Shown one piece after another: positions 10,264-18,524 of a stretch of 64,000 nt of DNA. Both the position numbers and the translations under genes were made by a program. Source of the DNA: Thalassococcus arenae (GTDB lineage Bacteria; Pseudomonadota; Alphaproteobacteria; Rhodobacterales; Rhodobacteraceae); assembly GCF_019104745.1 (NCBI RefSeq), contig NZ_JAHRWL010000002.1, forward strand, positions 880,076 to 944,075, given 5' to 3'. The notes beneath the pieces are model-generated. The model did no database searches and was not told the DNA's origin. It saw only the letters and a program-made list of their open reading frames with translations. Positions within the stretch are counted from its first letter, which is position 1; each line of letters starts with the position of its first letter.

Positions 10264-11543
10264 CAGGCGTGGCGGTGCCGCGACAGCCAGGCCTCGACCC
10301 GGCCGACGATTTCATGCTGCAGCGCCTCGTCCTCGATTTCCTGCACCGCTTCGGCAATGAAGGCGATCACCATGAGGTCTTCGGCAACGCCGCGCGGGAT
10401 GCCCCGGGCGCGCAGGTAGAACAGGCTGTCCTCGTCGATCGCACCAGAGGTCGATCCGTGCGAGCAGGCGACGTCATCGGCGTAGATTTCCAGTTCGGGC
10501 TTGGCCAGAAACTGGCTGTCTTCGTCCAGGAGCAGCGATTGGCTGATCTGGTAGCCGTCGGTCTTCTGCGCGCCTTCCTTGACCAGGATCTTGCCCTGGA
10601 ACACGCCCACGGCGCCGTTGCGCAGAACCTTCTTGAACACCTGGCGGCTTTCACAATTCACCGCGTCATGCGTGACGAAAACCGTGTCATCGTGGTGGAA
10701 ATCACCATCGCCCAGGCAAGCACCGGCCACATGCGCCACCGCGTCGTCGCCGGTCAGTTCGATGACCACTTCGTTGCGGGTCAGAACTCCGTTCACGGTC
10801 AGCGTGAACGACTTGAAGACAGACTCGGTACCCAGCCGCGCGAACATCGCCGAAGCGGCACGGCGTTCGTGATCGCGCCCCTGGGTTCGGACATGATGCA
10901 GCTTGGCGCCATCCGCGATCTCGGCCTCGAGGCACTTGTTGAAGCGGGCCGCTGCCGGGCCGTTTTCCAGGATGGTCAGTTCGACCCCGGCGTCCAGCTT
11001 GACCACGTGATGGAGGATGGCATCGGAACTGTCTGATTTATGGTGGTAAATCAGGTTGATCGGCTTGGACGGAGAGCGTGTGACATGGATCAGCACACCA
11101 TCGGTCGCAAAGGCCGTGTTCAGCGCCGCCAGCGGCCGCTGCACCGGGTCCTGCCCGCGGGTTTCCAGCACACCATAGATGTCGCGCGCCCAGTGTAGGT
11201 CGGGCGCATCGGCCAGCCGGTCGATCCGCACGCCCTCCAGCGCCAGATCGTCCGAGGCGTCAGGGTCGAACACCCCGTCCACGAACACGATCTTCAGCCG
11301 GTCCATCCCGTCGTAGACCGGTTTTTCCTGCGGATCGAACAAGGCTGCGCGCGGCGCCTCGGGCTGCACCAGCGATTTGGGGTTGGTGTATTTCCAGTAT
11401 TCGTCCCGCCGGTCGGGCAGGCCCATGGCGCGCAGCCGGGCCAGCGCGTCGCGGCGCGCCGGATCGGACCAACCGCCCTTCGGAAGCGCCAGCGCGGCGA
11501 TCCGCTCCTGGGTTGCGGTCTGCTTGAGCTGGCTCTGCGCCAT
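10263..11543 (-). CDS. sufD: Fe-S cluster assembly protein SufD
   Basis: A 426-residue SufBD-fold protein. It has an N-terminal helical region with DEYWKYTNPKSL, a central beta-helix and the C-terminal VACSHGSTSGAIDEDSLFYLRARGI, the conserved SufD His-Gly segment. SufD pairs with SufB and the SufC ATPase in the scaffold that builds Fe-S clusters. The ATG at 11543 overlaps the sufC stop as TGATG; a GTG one codon upstream is also in frame. Confidence 0.94.
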   Translation of the reverse strand: MAQSQLKQTATQERIAALALPKGGWSDPARRDALARLRAMGLPDRRDEYWKYTNPKSLVQPEAPRAALFDPQEKPVYDGMDRLKIVFVDGVFDPDASDDLALEGVRIDRLADAPDLHWARDIYGVLETRGQDPVQRPLAALNTAFATDGVLIHVTRSPSKPINLIYHHKSDSSDAILHHVVKLDAGVELTILENGPAAARFNKCLEAEIADGAKLHHVRTQGRDHERRAASAMFARLGTESVFKSFTLTVNGVLTRNEVVIELTGDDAVAHVAGACLGDGDFHHDDTVFVTHDAVNCESRQVFKKVLRNGAVGVFQGKILVKEGAQKTDGYQISQSLLLDEDSQFLAKPELEIYADDVACSHGSTSGAIDEDSLFYLRARGIPRGVAEDLMVIAFIAEAVQEIEDEALQHEIVGRVEAWLSRHRHA

Positions 11544-12298
11544 CACGCGTCCTCCCCCAGAAGATGGGCATAGCCCTGGGTTTCGACCTCGAGCGCCAGT
11601 TCAGGTCCGCCCGTCTTGATGATACGGCCATCGGCCATGATATGCACCACGTCCGGTTTGATGTGGTCCAGAAGCCGCTGATAGTGGGTGATGACCAGAA
11701 AGGACCGCCCGGCATCGCGCAGCGCGTTCACGCCATCGGCCACCAGCTTCATCGCGTCCACGTCCAGACCCGAGTCGGTTTCGTCGAGGATGCACATCTT
11801 GGGTTCCAGCATCGCCATCTGAAGGATCTCGTTGCGCTTCTTCTCGCCGCCGGAAAAGCCCACATTGACCGGGCGCTTGAGCATGTCGGCGTCGATGTTC
11901 AGCGCCTTGGCCTTTTCGCGGATGACCTTGAGGAACTCGGTCGAAGACATTTCATCCTCGCCGCGGGCCTTGCGCTGCGCGTTCACGGCGGTGCGCAGAA
12001 AGGTCATGTTGCCGACACCGGGGATTTCCACCGGGTACTGGAAGGCCAGGAAAAGGCCGGCGGCGGCGCGCTCCTCGGGCTCCATGTCCAGGATGTCTTC
12101 GCCCTCCAGCGTCGCTTCGCCTTCGGTCACCTCATAGCCGTCACGGCCGGACAGGACATAGGACAAGGTCGACTTGCCCGACCCGTTCGGCCCCATGATC
12201 GCATGGACCGATCCGGCCTCGACGGCGAGGTCGACGCCTTTCAGGATCTGCTTGTCCTCTTCTTCAAGCTTGACGTGCAGGTTCTTGATTTCCAGCAT
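11543..12298 (-). CDS. sufC: Fe-S assembly ATPase SufC
   Basis: A 251-residue ABC-type ATPase. Walker A is GPNGSGKST (residues 36-44), the signature is FSGGEKKRNEILQ, and Walker B is CILDETDSGLD, the SufC form in which a Ser-Gly-Leu-Asp follows the catalytic Glu. SufC drives conformational changes in the SufBC2D scaffold. The next gene, sufD, overlaps its stop. A 27-base gap separates it from the methyltransferase-like gene upstream. Confidence 0.97.
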   Translation of the reverse strand: MLEIKNLHVKLEEEDKQILKGVDLAVEAGSVHAIMGPNGSGKSTLSYVLSGRDGYEVTEGEATLEGEDILDMEPEERAAAGLFLAFQYPVEIPGVGNMTFLRTAVNAQRKARGEDEMSSTEFLKVIREKAKALNIDADMLKRPVNVGFSGGEKKRNEILQMAMLEPKMCILDETDSGLDVDAMKLVADGVNALRDAGRSFLVITHYQRLLDHIKPDVVHIMADGRIIKTGGPELALEVETQGYAHLLGEDA

Positions 12299-12325
12299 GA
12301 TTTCCTCGTTCTTTCCTGGTGCGGA

Positions 12326-12928
12326 TCAGGGCCGCGACATGAGTTTGACCACCTGAAGAAGACGCTCGGGCGGAATGGGCTGGGGCGCGACGCGGAACTG
12401 CGCCATGCGCCCGGTGATCTCGGGCGGGCCGAGGTAATCCTCGACCACGTGGTAATGATCGCGGTTGGTATAGTCGTCGAAGAACAGATCGACCGGCTTG
12501 CGCGTGCGGAACGCGGTCGCCAGCGCGCAGCCCTGCCGGAACCGGCCGTCGACCAGAACGACATCGGGCTGGCGGAATTCGCGCAGATCCCAGATTTCGA
12601 GCGGATACCGCGCGTAGCGTCGCCATTCCGCGTCGGTCTCCGGATGACCCCAATCCTTGGTCGGGCCGATGTCTGACCAGACGATGTCGATCTCCGTCCC
12701 GGCAGCAGGCGGATTGTCGGCGAACCAGCCGCGCATCATTTGCGCCCAGTCCCTGTCCGATTCGACCGAAAACACCGTCTTGTCGGGCATTTCGGCCGCC
12801 ATCACGGTCGACCCGCCCGACCCGTATTCGAGGATCACGTCCGCGCGCGCGTAGGCCGCGCGCAGAACGGCGGCCTCGGGCTCGGGCATGGTCAGCTCGG
12901 GCCGGGATATGGTTGCGGTTCCGCTCAC
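12326..12928 (-). CDS. Methyltransferase-like protein in suf operon
   Basis: A 200-residue protein with class I SAM-methyltransferase-like motifs: [15 protein letters not shown] (motif I, glycine-rich), [14 protein letters not shown] (acidic end of strand 2) and [13 protein letters not shown]. It also has [20 protein letters not shown], seen in related hypothetical proteins of Rhodobacteraceae. Its substrate is unknown. It overlaps the ybjQ stop by four bases and precedes sufC, so it belongs to the suf transcript; no direct Fe-S role is known. Confidence 0.75.
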   Translation of the reverse strand: MSGTATISRPELTMPEPEAAVLRAAYARADVILEYGSGGSTVMAAEMPDKTVFSVESDRDWAQMMRGWFADNPPAAGTEIDIVWSDIGPTKDWGHPETDAEWRRYARYPLEIWDLREFRQPDVVLVDGRFRQGCALATAFRTRKPVDLFFDDYTNRDHYHVVEDYLGPPEITGRMAQFRVAPQPIPPERLLQVVKLMSRP

Positions 12929-13239
12929 TCGACCGTCACCGCCGTGCCCGAGGCGGACACCATCAGCATCGAATCGCCCACCACCTCGTAGTCGAGGTCG
13001 ATCCCCACGACCGCGTTTGCACCCACCGCGTTGGCCCGCTGTTCCAATTCGCGCAAGGCCGTGTCGCGGGCATCCTGCAACTTGGATTCGTAGGCACCGG
13101 AGCGTCCGCCGATGATGTCCGTGATACCCGCGAACAAATCTCGGAACACGTTGGCACCCATGATCGCCTCGCCCACCACGATGCCGCGATAGGCGGTGAT
13201 GCGCTTGCCTTCGACCGAATTGGTTGTCGTCAGGATCAT
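12925..13239 (-). CDS. ybjQ: YbjQ/UPF0145 family protein
   Basis: A 104-residue protein of the YbjQ family: [51 protein letters not shown], then [29 protein letters not shown]. These proteins form pentameric beta/alpha assemblies sometimes annotated as heavy-metal binding; their function is unknown. It lies in the suf operon after the small-protein block and overlaps the next gene by four bases. An AGAAAC precedes the ATG. Confidence 0.88.
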   Translation of the reverse strand: MILTTTNSVEGKRITAYRGIVVGEAIMGANVFRDLFAGITDIIGGRSGAYESKLQDARDTALRELEQRANAVGANAVVGIDLDYEVVGDSMLMVSASGTAVTVE

Positions 13240-13268
13240 AGTTTCTCCAATGCGTTACGCGTCAAAGC

Positions 13269-13424
13269 TCACGTTTCGTTTTGCCAATGGCAACACCCTG
13301 CGACCAGCGCAGGCCGCAACGGCTCGAACCTCGGCCCGATCGAGACCCGAACCGGACACCTGCTGCCGTCGCCGCCCTGCACGGGAAAGGCCGGAGAACC
13401 GGCCAGGGTCACCACCGGTGTCAT
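13269..13424 (-). CDS. 51-residue Cys-containing small protein (candidate)
   Basis: A short frame of 51 residues starting ATG at 13424, where it overlaps the stop of the preceding membrane gene as TGATG. GGAGG lies about six bases upstream. Start (MTPVVTLAGSPAFPVQGGDG) and end are soluble-looking. Cysteines are at 23, 44 and 45, with His46, giving a CCH tail motif. I do not recognise it. The overlap and ribosome binding site support translation; GC-rich sequence alone could also leave such a frame open by chance. Confidence 0.45.
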   Translation of the reverse strand: MTPVVTLAGSPAFPVQGGDGSRCPVRVSIGPRFEPLRPALVAGCCHWQNET

Positions 13425-13600
13425 CACGTCCTCCTCAGCACAAGCTGCGCAAACAGGCTGCCGCAGAAGCCAGACAGGAAGGCCAGCCCGATCACCGTTG
13501 CCATCGACAGCGCGTCTGTCACCGCGTCGATGACCACCGCAAAGACCGCGCAGAAGAGCCCGGTCAACGCCGCGGTCAGCAGGATCGTCCAGCCGATCAT
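13424..13600 (-). CDS. Small two-helix membrane protein (suf operon, 58 aa)
   Basis: 58 residues, almost entirely two hydrophobic helices (IGWTILLTAALTGLFCAVFAVV and VIGLAFLSGFCGSLFAQLVL) with small-residue faces and one cysteine in each. The ATG sits in an ATGA overlap with the stop of the next gene upstream. The longer frame through it has an out-of-character arginine/glycine-rich extension, so the short form is preferred. Function unknown; conserved small membrane proteins at this place between sufB and sufC may be typical of the group, which a search could test. Confidence 0.65.
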   Translation of the reverse strand: MIGWTILLTAALTGLFCAVFAVVIDAVTDALSMATVIGLAFLSGFCGSLFAQLVLRRT

Positions 13601-13791
13601 CCGATCATTCCCCGGATCGCCGCCATCGCCACCCAGGCCACCATCCCGGCCAGCACGGCGGTGAAAAAGACCGAACCGCGCACCAGTCCCTCGGTCTTGC
13701 CCGACCGCGCGCGGATGCCGAAGCCCAGCAGCGCACCGGCAAAAACGCCAAGGCCGACACCCGCTGTTTCGTGCAGCAGCTGCGCCAGCAT
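13597..13791 (-). CDS. Small two-helix membrane protein (suf operon, 64 aa)
   Basis: 64 residues: a short amphipathic start (MLAQLLHETAG), a first glycine-rich helix GLGVFAGALLGFGI, a basic loop RARSGKTEG, and a second helix SVFFTAVLAGMVAWVAMAAI. It starts at TGATG overlapping the stop of the 60-residue gene and ends in an ATGA overlap with the 58-residue gene. It looks like a helical hairpin. I cannot assign a family. Confidence 0.68.
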   Translation of the reverse strand: MLAQLLHETAGVGLGVFAGALLGFGIRARSGKTEGLVRGSVFFTAVLAGMVAWVAMAAIRGMIG

Positions 13792-13973
13792 CAGCGCGAC
13801 CTTCCCGCGATCCCCTGGATCGCCCAGGCGACAAGCCGACCGACGATCACCCCGATCGCGATGGCGAAGAACGGGTTGATGAAATCGGACCGGTTCATGT
13901 TGACATAAACGACACCCAGCAACCCGCCGAGGATCGGCAGCGCATAGGGCAGCATAGACATCACGCTGCGCAT
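13791..13973 (-). CDS. Small two-helix membrane protein (suf operon, 60 aa)
   Basis: 60 residues with two hydrophobic helices (ALPILGGLLGVVYV and FFAIAIGVIVGRLVAWAI) separated by NMNRSDFINP. ATG 13973 is preceded closely by the stop of the 101-residue gene; a second ATG four codons in is possible. The longer frame upstream has a proline/arginine-rich sequence unlike a real N-terminus. It is the second of four consecutive small membrane genes. Function unknown. Confidence 0.65.
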   Translation of the reverse strand: MRSVMSMLPYALPILGGLLGVVYVNMNRSDFINPFFAIAIGVIVGRLVAWAIQGIAGRSR

Positions 13974-13977
13974 CGTT

Positions 13978-14283
13978 TCAGCCTTTCTTCGCCGCGGCGA
14001 TCTGCTTGCGTGCCTCGGCCTCTTCTTCATCGCGACGGGCCTGCATCGCGGCCGCTTCGCGTTCCAGAGCACAACGCGCCAGGATGCGGTACAGCACCAC
14101 GCCGATGGCAAACCCGGCGATGGCGCCCTGGGCCAATGCGACAGCACCATGTGCCTGCCACGACAGCAGCGTGACAACCACGGCTACAGCCGATCCACCC
14201 AGCCCGGCAAAGCGGGCCGGATCGGCATGCCCGGGATAGCGCAGCTGTGTCAGCAGGCCTTCTTCTGTCGCGTTGCCGACCAT
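13978..14283 (-). CDS. Small membrane protein with charged C-terminal helix (suf operon)
   Basis: 101 residues. Two hydrophobic helices (FAGLGGSAVAVVVTLLSW and VALAQGAIAGFAIGVVLYRILA) are followed by a long charged helix (LEREAAAMQARRDEEEAEARKQ) that could form a coiled coil on the cytosolic side. It follows sufB by four bases, so it is almost certainly co-translated with it. I do not recognise the family. It opens the run of small membrane genes that separates sufB from sufC here. Confidence 0.75.
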   Translation of the reverse strand: MVGNATEEGLLTQLRYPGHADPARFAGLGGSAVAVVVTLLSWQAHGAVALAQGAIAGFAIGVVLYRILARCALEREAAAMQARRDEEEAEARKQIAAAKKG

Positions 14284-14287
14284 GGCC

Positions 14288-15826
14288 TCAGCCCACGCTG
14301 CCCTCGAGCGAGATCGCGACCAGCTGTTGCGCTTCCATCGCGAACTCCATCGGCAGCGCCTGCAGCACCTCGCGGCAGAAGCCGTTGACGACCAGTGCCA
14401 CCGCCTCTTCTTCGTCCATGCCGCGCTGGCGGCAGTAGAACAGCTGATCGTCGTCCACCTTGGACGTCGTCGCCTCGTGCTCGCAGCGCGACGAGTTGTT
14501 CTTGACCTCGATATAGGGAACCGTGTGGGCCCCGCATTTGTCGCCGATCAGCAGGCTGTCGCATTGCGTGTAGTTGCGGCTGTTCTTGGCCTTGGGATGC
14601 ATCGATACGAGGCCGCGATAGGTGTTCTGTGCGCGGCCCGCACTGATGCCCTTGGACACGATGCGCGATTTGGTGTTCTTGCCCAGGTGCACCATCTTGG
14701 TGCCGGTATCGGCCTGCTGCATGTTGTTGGTGATGGCGATCGAATAGAACTCGCCCTGGCTGTCGTCGCCGCGCAGGATGCAGGACGGGTATTTCCACGT
14801 CACCGACGATCCGGTTTCCACCTGCGTCCACATCACCTTGGCCCGCGCGCCGCGGCAATCGGCGCGCTTGGTGACGAAATTGTAGATCCCGCCCTTGCCG
14901 TTCTCGTCGCCGGGATACCAGTTCTGCACGGTGGAATATTTCACCTCGGCGTCTTCCTCGATCACGATCTCGACAACGGCGGCGTGCAGCTGCGCGGTGT
15001 CACGCTGCGGCGCGGTGCAGCCTTCGAGATAGCTCACGTAGCTGCCCTTGTCGGCGATGATCAGCGTGCGTTCGAACTGGCCGGTATTCTCGGCGTTGAT
15101 GCGGAAATAGGTCGACAGCTCCATCGGACAGCGCACGCCGGGCGGCACGTAGACGAACGAACCGTCCGAGAAGACCGCGCTGTTGAGCGTGGCATAGAAG
15201 TTGTCCGAGACCGGCACGACCGATCCGAGGTATTTCTTGACCAGGTCGGGATGTTCCCGGATCGCTTCGGAAATCGAGCAGAAGATCACGCCGGCCTTCT
15301 TCAGTTCGGCCTGAAAGGTCGTTCCGACGCTGACGCTGTCGAAGACCGCGTCCACCGCCACCTTTCGGGTCTCGGTGCCACCGCCCACCCGGCCCTCGAC
15401 CGCCGCTTCGCCCGCGCCTTCGACGCCGGCCAGGATCATCTGCTCCTTCAGCGGGATGCCGAGCTTCTTGTAGGTCTCCAGCAGCTTGGGGTCGACATCG
15501 TCCAGCGATTTCGGCTTTTCAGCCATGCTTTTCGGGCGGGCATAGTAATACTGGTCCTGGAAGTCGATCTCGGGGTAGTCGACCATCGCCCAGTCCGGTT
15601 CCTTCATCTGCAGCCAGCGGTCATAGGCCGCCAACCGCCAGTCGGTCATCCACTGGGGTTCCTCGTTCTTTTCGCTGATGAGTTTGACGATATCCGGCGT
15701 CAGCCCCTTGGGGGCGTATTCCATCTCGATATCGGTGTTCCAGCCATGCTTGTAGGTGCTGACGGCGCGGACGGCATCGACCGTTTCCTGCTCGACGCCT
15801 TCCTTGACCTCGTATGGTGCACTCAT
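14288..15826 (-). CDS. sufB: Fe-S cluster assembly protein SufB
   Basis: A 512-residue SufB. Family features include the N-terminal [66 protein letters not shown], the cysteine in [22 protein letters not shown] and the C-terminal [26 protein letters not shown] with [12 protein letters not shown]. It is the scaffold subunit on which sulfur from the desulfurase is assembled with iron. It begins 15 bases after the cysteine desulfurase stop. Confidence 0.97.
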   Translation of the reverse strand: MSAPYEVKEGVEQETVDAVRAVSTYKHGWNTDIEMEYAPKGLTPDIVKLISEKNEEPQWMTDWRLAAYDRWLQMKEPDWAMVDYPEIDFQDQYYYARPKSMAEKPKSLDDVDPKLLETYKKLGIPLKEQMILAGVEGAGEAAVEGRVGGGTETRKVAVDAVFDSVSVGTTFQAELKKAGVIFCSISEAIREHPDLVKKYLGSVVPVSDNFYATLNSAVFSDGSFVYVPPGVRCPMELSTYFRINAENTGQFERTLIIADKGSYVSYLEGCTAPQRDTAQLHAAVVEIVIEEDAEVKYSTVQNWYPGDENGKGGIYNFVTKRADCRGARAKVMWTQVETGSSVTWKYPSCILRGDDSQGEFYSIAITNNMQQADTGTKMVHLGKNTKSRIVSKGISAGRAQNTYRGLVSMHPKAKNSRNYTQCDSLLIGDKCGAHTVPYIEVKNNSSRCEHEATTSKVDDDQLFYCRQRGMDEEEAVALVVNGFCREVLQALPMEFAMEAQQLVAISLEGSVG

Positions 15827-15841
15827 TTCGCTCTCCCCGTT

Positions 15842-16888
15842 TCACGCCGCGCGGGCGCGGAACTTCTCGTGTTTCTTCAGCCAGGTCTCGCAGAACCGCG
15901 AGATTTCGGCTTCGGTGTTCTGCGGCCCCAGGCTGACCCGGATCGCGCTCGAGGCGGTGGCCTCGTCATATCCCATCGCGCGCAGCACGCGGCTGGCCCG
16001 AACCTTGCCGCTGGAACAAGCCGAGCCCGCCGAAACGGCAAATCCCGCCAGGTCCATCTGCATCACCTGTGTTTCGCCTTTCCAGCCAGGCGCGGCGAAG
16101 CAGGATGTGTTCGGCAATCGAACTGCGCCTTTCCCGACAAAAATAGTCGATGGGGCGCCGGTCTCAAGAGTGTTTTCTAGAATATTTCTAAGTTCCGCAA
16201 CCCGGTCCCAGGCACCAGCGGCAAGGTCGCGGGCTGCCGCCTCGGCCGCGGCGCCGAATCCGGCGATGCCGACGACGTTCTCGGTGCCGCTGCGCCGGCC
16301 CATTTCCTGCCCGCCTCCGCGAATTTGTGCCGCCAGATCGGTGCCGCGCCGCATCACCAGCGCGCCGATGCCCTTGGGCCCGCCGATCTTGTGCGCCGAG
16401 ATGAGCGCAATCCGGCAACCGATCCAGTTGAAGGCCACGGGGATCTTGCCGAAGGCCTGTGTCGCGTCGACCACCGCCAGACCCTGGGGCAAGTCCTGCA
16501 CCACGCCGGTTTCGGAATTGGCCGCCTGCAACGCCGTTACGCCGGGGTCGCGGACCGTGACGGCCCCGTTGCGGTCCACGGGAAGATTCGCATCGATCCA
16601 GGCCGCAACGGCATCATGTTCGATATCTGCCCCGACAAGACCGCGCCCGGCGCAGGCCAGCGCCGCAGCCTCGGTCGCGCCGGAAACGAACACCACATCT
16701 GCGCCATTCGCCCCGAAGGCCTCTGCCACCTGCCCACGCGCCTTTTCGACCAAAGCCTTGGCAGCGCGTCCCTCGGCATGAACGGACGACGGGTTTCCCA
16801 CCACATCGAATGCCGCGATCATCGCGTTGCGGGCCTCGGCGCGCAACGGCGCGGTCGCGTTCCAGTCCAGATAGATCCGCCCGCTCAC
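15842..16888 (-). CDS. Cysteine desulfurase, group I (IscS/NifS-like)
   Basis: A 348-residue PLP enzyme of the class I desulfurase type. It has YLDWNATAPLR at the start, the PLP lysine in ISAHKIGGPKGIGALV, and the mobile-loop cysteine in SAGSACSSGKVRAS. It would supply sulfur to SufB or to tRNA thiolation. The same operon also encodes a group II enzyme (SufS). A stretch around 16100-16200 uses AT-rich codons unlike the rest of the gene and contains an Irr-like palindrome. The gene is about 50 residues shorter than E. coli IscS, in line with other alphaproteobacterial copies. Confidence 0.92.
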   Translation of the reverse strand: MSGRIYLDWNATAPLRAEARNAMIAAFDVVGNPSSVHAEGRAAKALVEKARGQVAEAFGANGADVVFVSGATEAAALACAGRGLVGADIEHDAVAAWIDANLPVDRNGAVTVRDPGVTALQAANSETGVVQDLPQGLAVVDATQAFGKIPVAFNWIGCRIALISAHKIGGPKGIGALVMRRGTDLAAQIRGGGQEMGRRSGTENVVGIAGFGAAAEAAARDLAAGAWDRVAELRNILENTLETGAPSTIFVGKGAVRLPNTSCFAAPGWKGETQVMQMDLAGFAVSAGSACSSGKVRASRVLRAMGYDEATASSAIRVSLGPQNTEAEISRFCETWLKKHEKFRARAA

Positions 16889-16948
16889 GGTTTCGCCCGC
16901 TTCATCTTGCCCGACAGGATCGGGCGGGATGCGATGCGCGGCATCGGG

Positions 16949-17413
16949 TCAGCGTTCATCGTCCACCACCGAAAAGAGCGCCGGCACCGCAGGACAAGGC
17001 GCCAGTGTGTTTTCGACGATATCCGAAAGGCGCGTCTGGTGCAGAAAGACATAGACATTCGCCGACAGGCTCATCCACAGCCGGTTGGTCAGCGATTGCG
17101 CCTTGCTGCCGGATGCGCCGCCGGACGCACCCGCACCGGTATGCATGGCATCGACCGTTTCGTCCACCGCGCCCAGCACGTCGACGACCCGAATGGCATC
17201 CGCCGGTTTCGCCAGCCGGTAACCGCCCCCGGGCCCGCGCACCGAATCCACCAGGCCCGCACGGCGCAACTTGACGAAAAGCTGTTCCAGATAGGGCAGC
17301 GAGATGTCCTGCCTGCGGGCGATATCGGACAGGCTGACCAGGCTTTCGGCAGGCTGCAAGGCGATATCCGCCAAAGCCACCATCGCATAGCGTCCCTTGG
17401 TGCTGAGTTTCAC
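16949..17413 (-). CDS. iscR: Rrf2-family regulator IscR
   Basis: A 154-residue winged-helix regulator: KLSTKGRYAMVALADIA, LSDIARRQDISLPYLEQLFVKLRRAGLVDSVRGPGGGYRLA, then a dimer helix containing RLWMSL. The frame extends to 17437, but AGGGGG lies eight bases before GTG 17413 and this gives the standard VKLSTKGRYAM start. In E. coli three cysteines at 92, 98 and 104 hold the cluster; here that region (about residues 89-106) is Gly/Ala/Ser-rich with no cysteine. The only cysteine is C140. This is like the single-cysteine IscR described in Rhodobacter sphaeroides. It likely represses the downstream suf genes. Confidence 0.93.
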   Translation of the reverse strand: MKLSTKGRYAMVALADIALQPAESLVSLSDIARRQDISLPYLEQLFVKLRRAGLVDSVRGPGGGYRLAKPADAIRVVDVLGAVDETVDAMHTGAGASGGASGSKAQSLTNRLWMSLSANVYVFLHQTRLSDIVENTLAPCPAVPALFSVVDDER

Positions 17414-17448
17414 TGCCGCCCCCTTGCAACACGACACTCCCGGGGCAA

Positions 17449-17477
17449 TTGACCTTGCCCCGCGGATTGCCTATCTG
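17449..17477 (+). promoter_or_regulatory. Candidate promoter of the alpha/beta-hydrolase gene
   Basis: TTGACC (17449-17454), 17-base spacer, TATCTG (17472-17477), facing the plus-strand hydrolase at 17571. The Irr-like box would then fall about 20-35 bases into the transcript, so it could also act on this promoter. Confidence 0.45.
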
Positions 17478-17500
17478 CTGTCAGACCCGGCCGACCGGGC

Positions 17501-17517
17501 TTTAGAACAATTCTAAG
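17501..17517. promoter_or_regulatory. Irr/ICE-like palindrome
   Basis: TTTAGAACAATTCTAAG: an inverted repeat TTAGAA-N3-TTCTAA, which matches the iron control element bound by the Fur-family regulator Irr as I recall it (TTTAGAA-N3-TTCTAAA) with one mismatch. It overlaps the -10 of the suf promoter and lies just downstream of a promoter facing the hydrolase gene. This would connect suf expression to iron or haem status. Confidence 0.65.
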
Positions 17518-17538
17518 GTGGCTGAGCGAATTCGTCAA
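17510..17538 (-). promoter_or_regulatory. Sigma-70-type promoter of the iscR-suf operon
   Basis: Reading the minus strand, TTGACG (17538-17533) is followed after exactly 17 bases by TAGAAT (17515-17510). This is a near-consensus promoter about 95 bases before the iscR GTG. The -10 hexamer is part of the Irr-like palindrome, so a bound repressor would block it. Confidence 0.7.
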
Positions 17539-17570
17539 GAATTGCGCCGCACCCAACAAGGGACCCGTCA

Positions 17571-18224
17571 ATGCCCGAGGTCATCTTTCCCGGACCCGAA
17601 GGCCGCCTGGAAGGCCGATACCACCCGCAGAAGGACCGTGACGCGCCAATCGCAATCGTGCTGCACCCGCATCCGCAGTTCGGCGGGACGATGAACAACA
17701 AGGTCGTCTACAACCTGCACTACGCCTTCTACAACATGGGCTTTACCGTGCTGCGGTTCAATTTCCGCGGCGTCGGCCGCAGCCAGGGCGAATACGACCA
17801 GGGCGTGGGCGAGTTGAGCGATGCCGCCTCGGCGCTCGACTACCTGCAGTCGATGAACCAGAATTCAAAGCATTGCTGGGTGGCCGGGTTCAGCTTCGGT
17901 GCGTGGATCGGCATGCAGCTTCTGATGCGGCGTCCCGAGATCACCGGCTTCGTTTCGGTCTCGCCTCCCGCGAACATGTACGACTTCAGCTTTCTCGCTC
18001 CCTGCCCGTCCTCGGGTCTGATCATCAACGGCACCGGCGACCGGGTGGCGCCGCCTGCCGACACCCGGTCTCTGGTGAACAAGCTGCACGAACAGAAAGG
18101 CATCACGATCACGCACGAGGAAATCGAGGGAGCCGGACATTTCTTCGAAGAGCCGCATATGGAGACGATGATCGGAACCGTCACGACCTATGTCAAACGC
18201 CGTCTGACCGAGAACAGCCGCTAG
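17571..18224 (+). CDS. Alpha/beta hydrolase, divergent from suf operon
   Basis: A 217-residue hydrolase. It has IAIVLHPHPQFGGTMNN (oxyanion region), VLRFNFRGVGRSQGEYDQG, the nucleophile elbow GFSFGAW (GxSxG), an Asp in INGTGDRVAPP and His in GAGHFFEEPHMETM. Homologues of this compact type are common in Alphaproteobacteria with unknown substrate. The divergent position shares the suf control region. It is followed after 9 bases by a small conserved gene. Confidence 0.83.
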   Translation: MPEVIFPGPEGRLEGRYHPQKDRDAPIAIVLHPHPQFGGTMNNKVVYNLHYAFYNMGFTVLRFNFRGVGRSQGEYDQGVGELSDAASALDYLQSMNQNSKHCWVAGFSFGAWIGMQLLMRRPEITGFVSVSPPANMYDFSFLAPCPSSGLIINGTGDRVAPPADTRSLVNKLHEQKGITITHEEIEGAGHFFEEPHMETMIGTVTTYVKRRLTENSR

Positions 18225-18233
18225 GGAACGACC

Positions 18234-18515
18234 ATGTCCGTTGTCGACGATCTTGCCGACAAGCTTGCCCAGGACGTCATCAAGGCGATGGACGCGCTGG
18301 ATCAGGAAGACCTGGCGGAACATGTGGCCAACGTCCTCGGCGCGTCCTCTCCTTCGTCCGAGGAGATCTTTCGCGCGGCCGTCCGCATCCGGCTGGCCGA
18401 ACGCCGCGCACGCAAGTTTCTGAACGATCATGTCCGCGAGGCGCTCGAGGCCAAGAAAGCCGGCAAGGAGGCCCCCAAGCCGATTGCCCCGGGCTCGGAC
18501 AACGAAAACCTCTGA
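18234..18515 (+). CDS. Small conserved hypothetical protein
   Basis: 93 residues, predicted mostly helical and acidic to begin with (SVVDDLADKLAQDVIKAMDALDQEDLAEHVANVLG), then basic (LAERRARKFLNDHVREALEAKKAG). It lies 9 bases after the hydrolase gene in the same direction, so the two are probably co-expressed. I do not recognise a domain; similar short proteins occur in related genomes. GGAACG precedes the ATG. Confidence 0.7.
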   Translation: MSVVDDLADKLAQDVIKAMDALDQEDLAEHVANVLGASSPSSEEIFRAAVRIRLAERRARKFLNDHVREALEAKKAGKEAPKPIAPGSDNENL

Positions 18516-18524
18516 CCCCAGCCG

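Noticed and set aside
14273-16180. A 635-codon plus-strand frame opposite sufB.
   Set aside because: SufB on the minus strand is unmistakable; the plus-strand frame has no family features.
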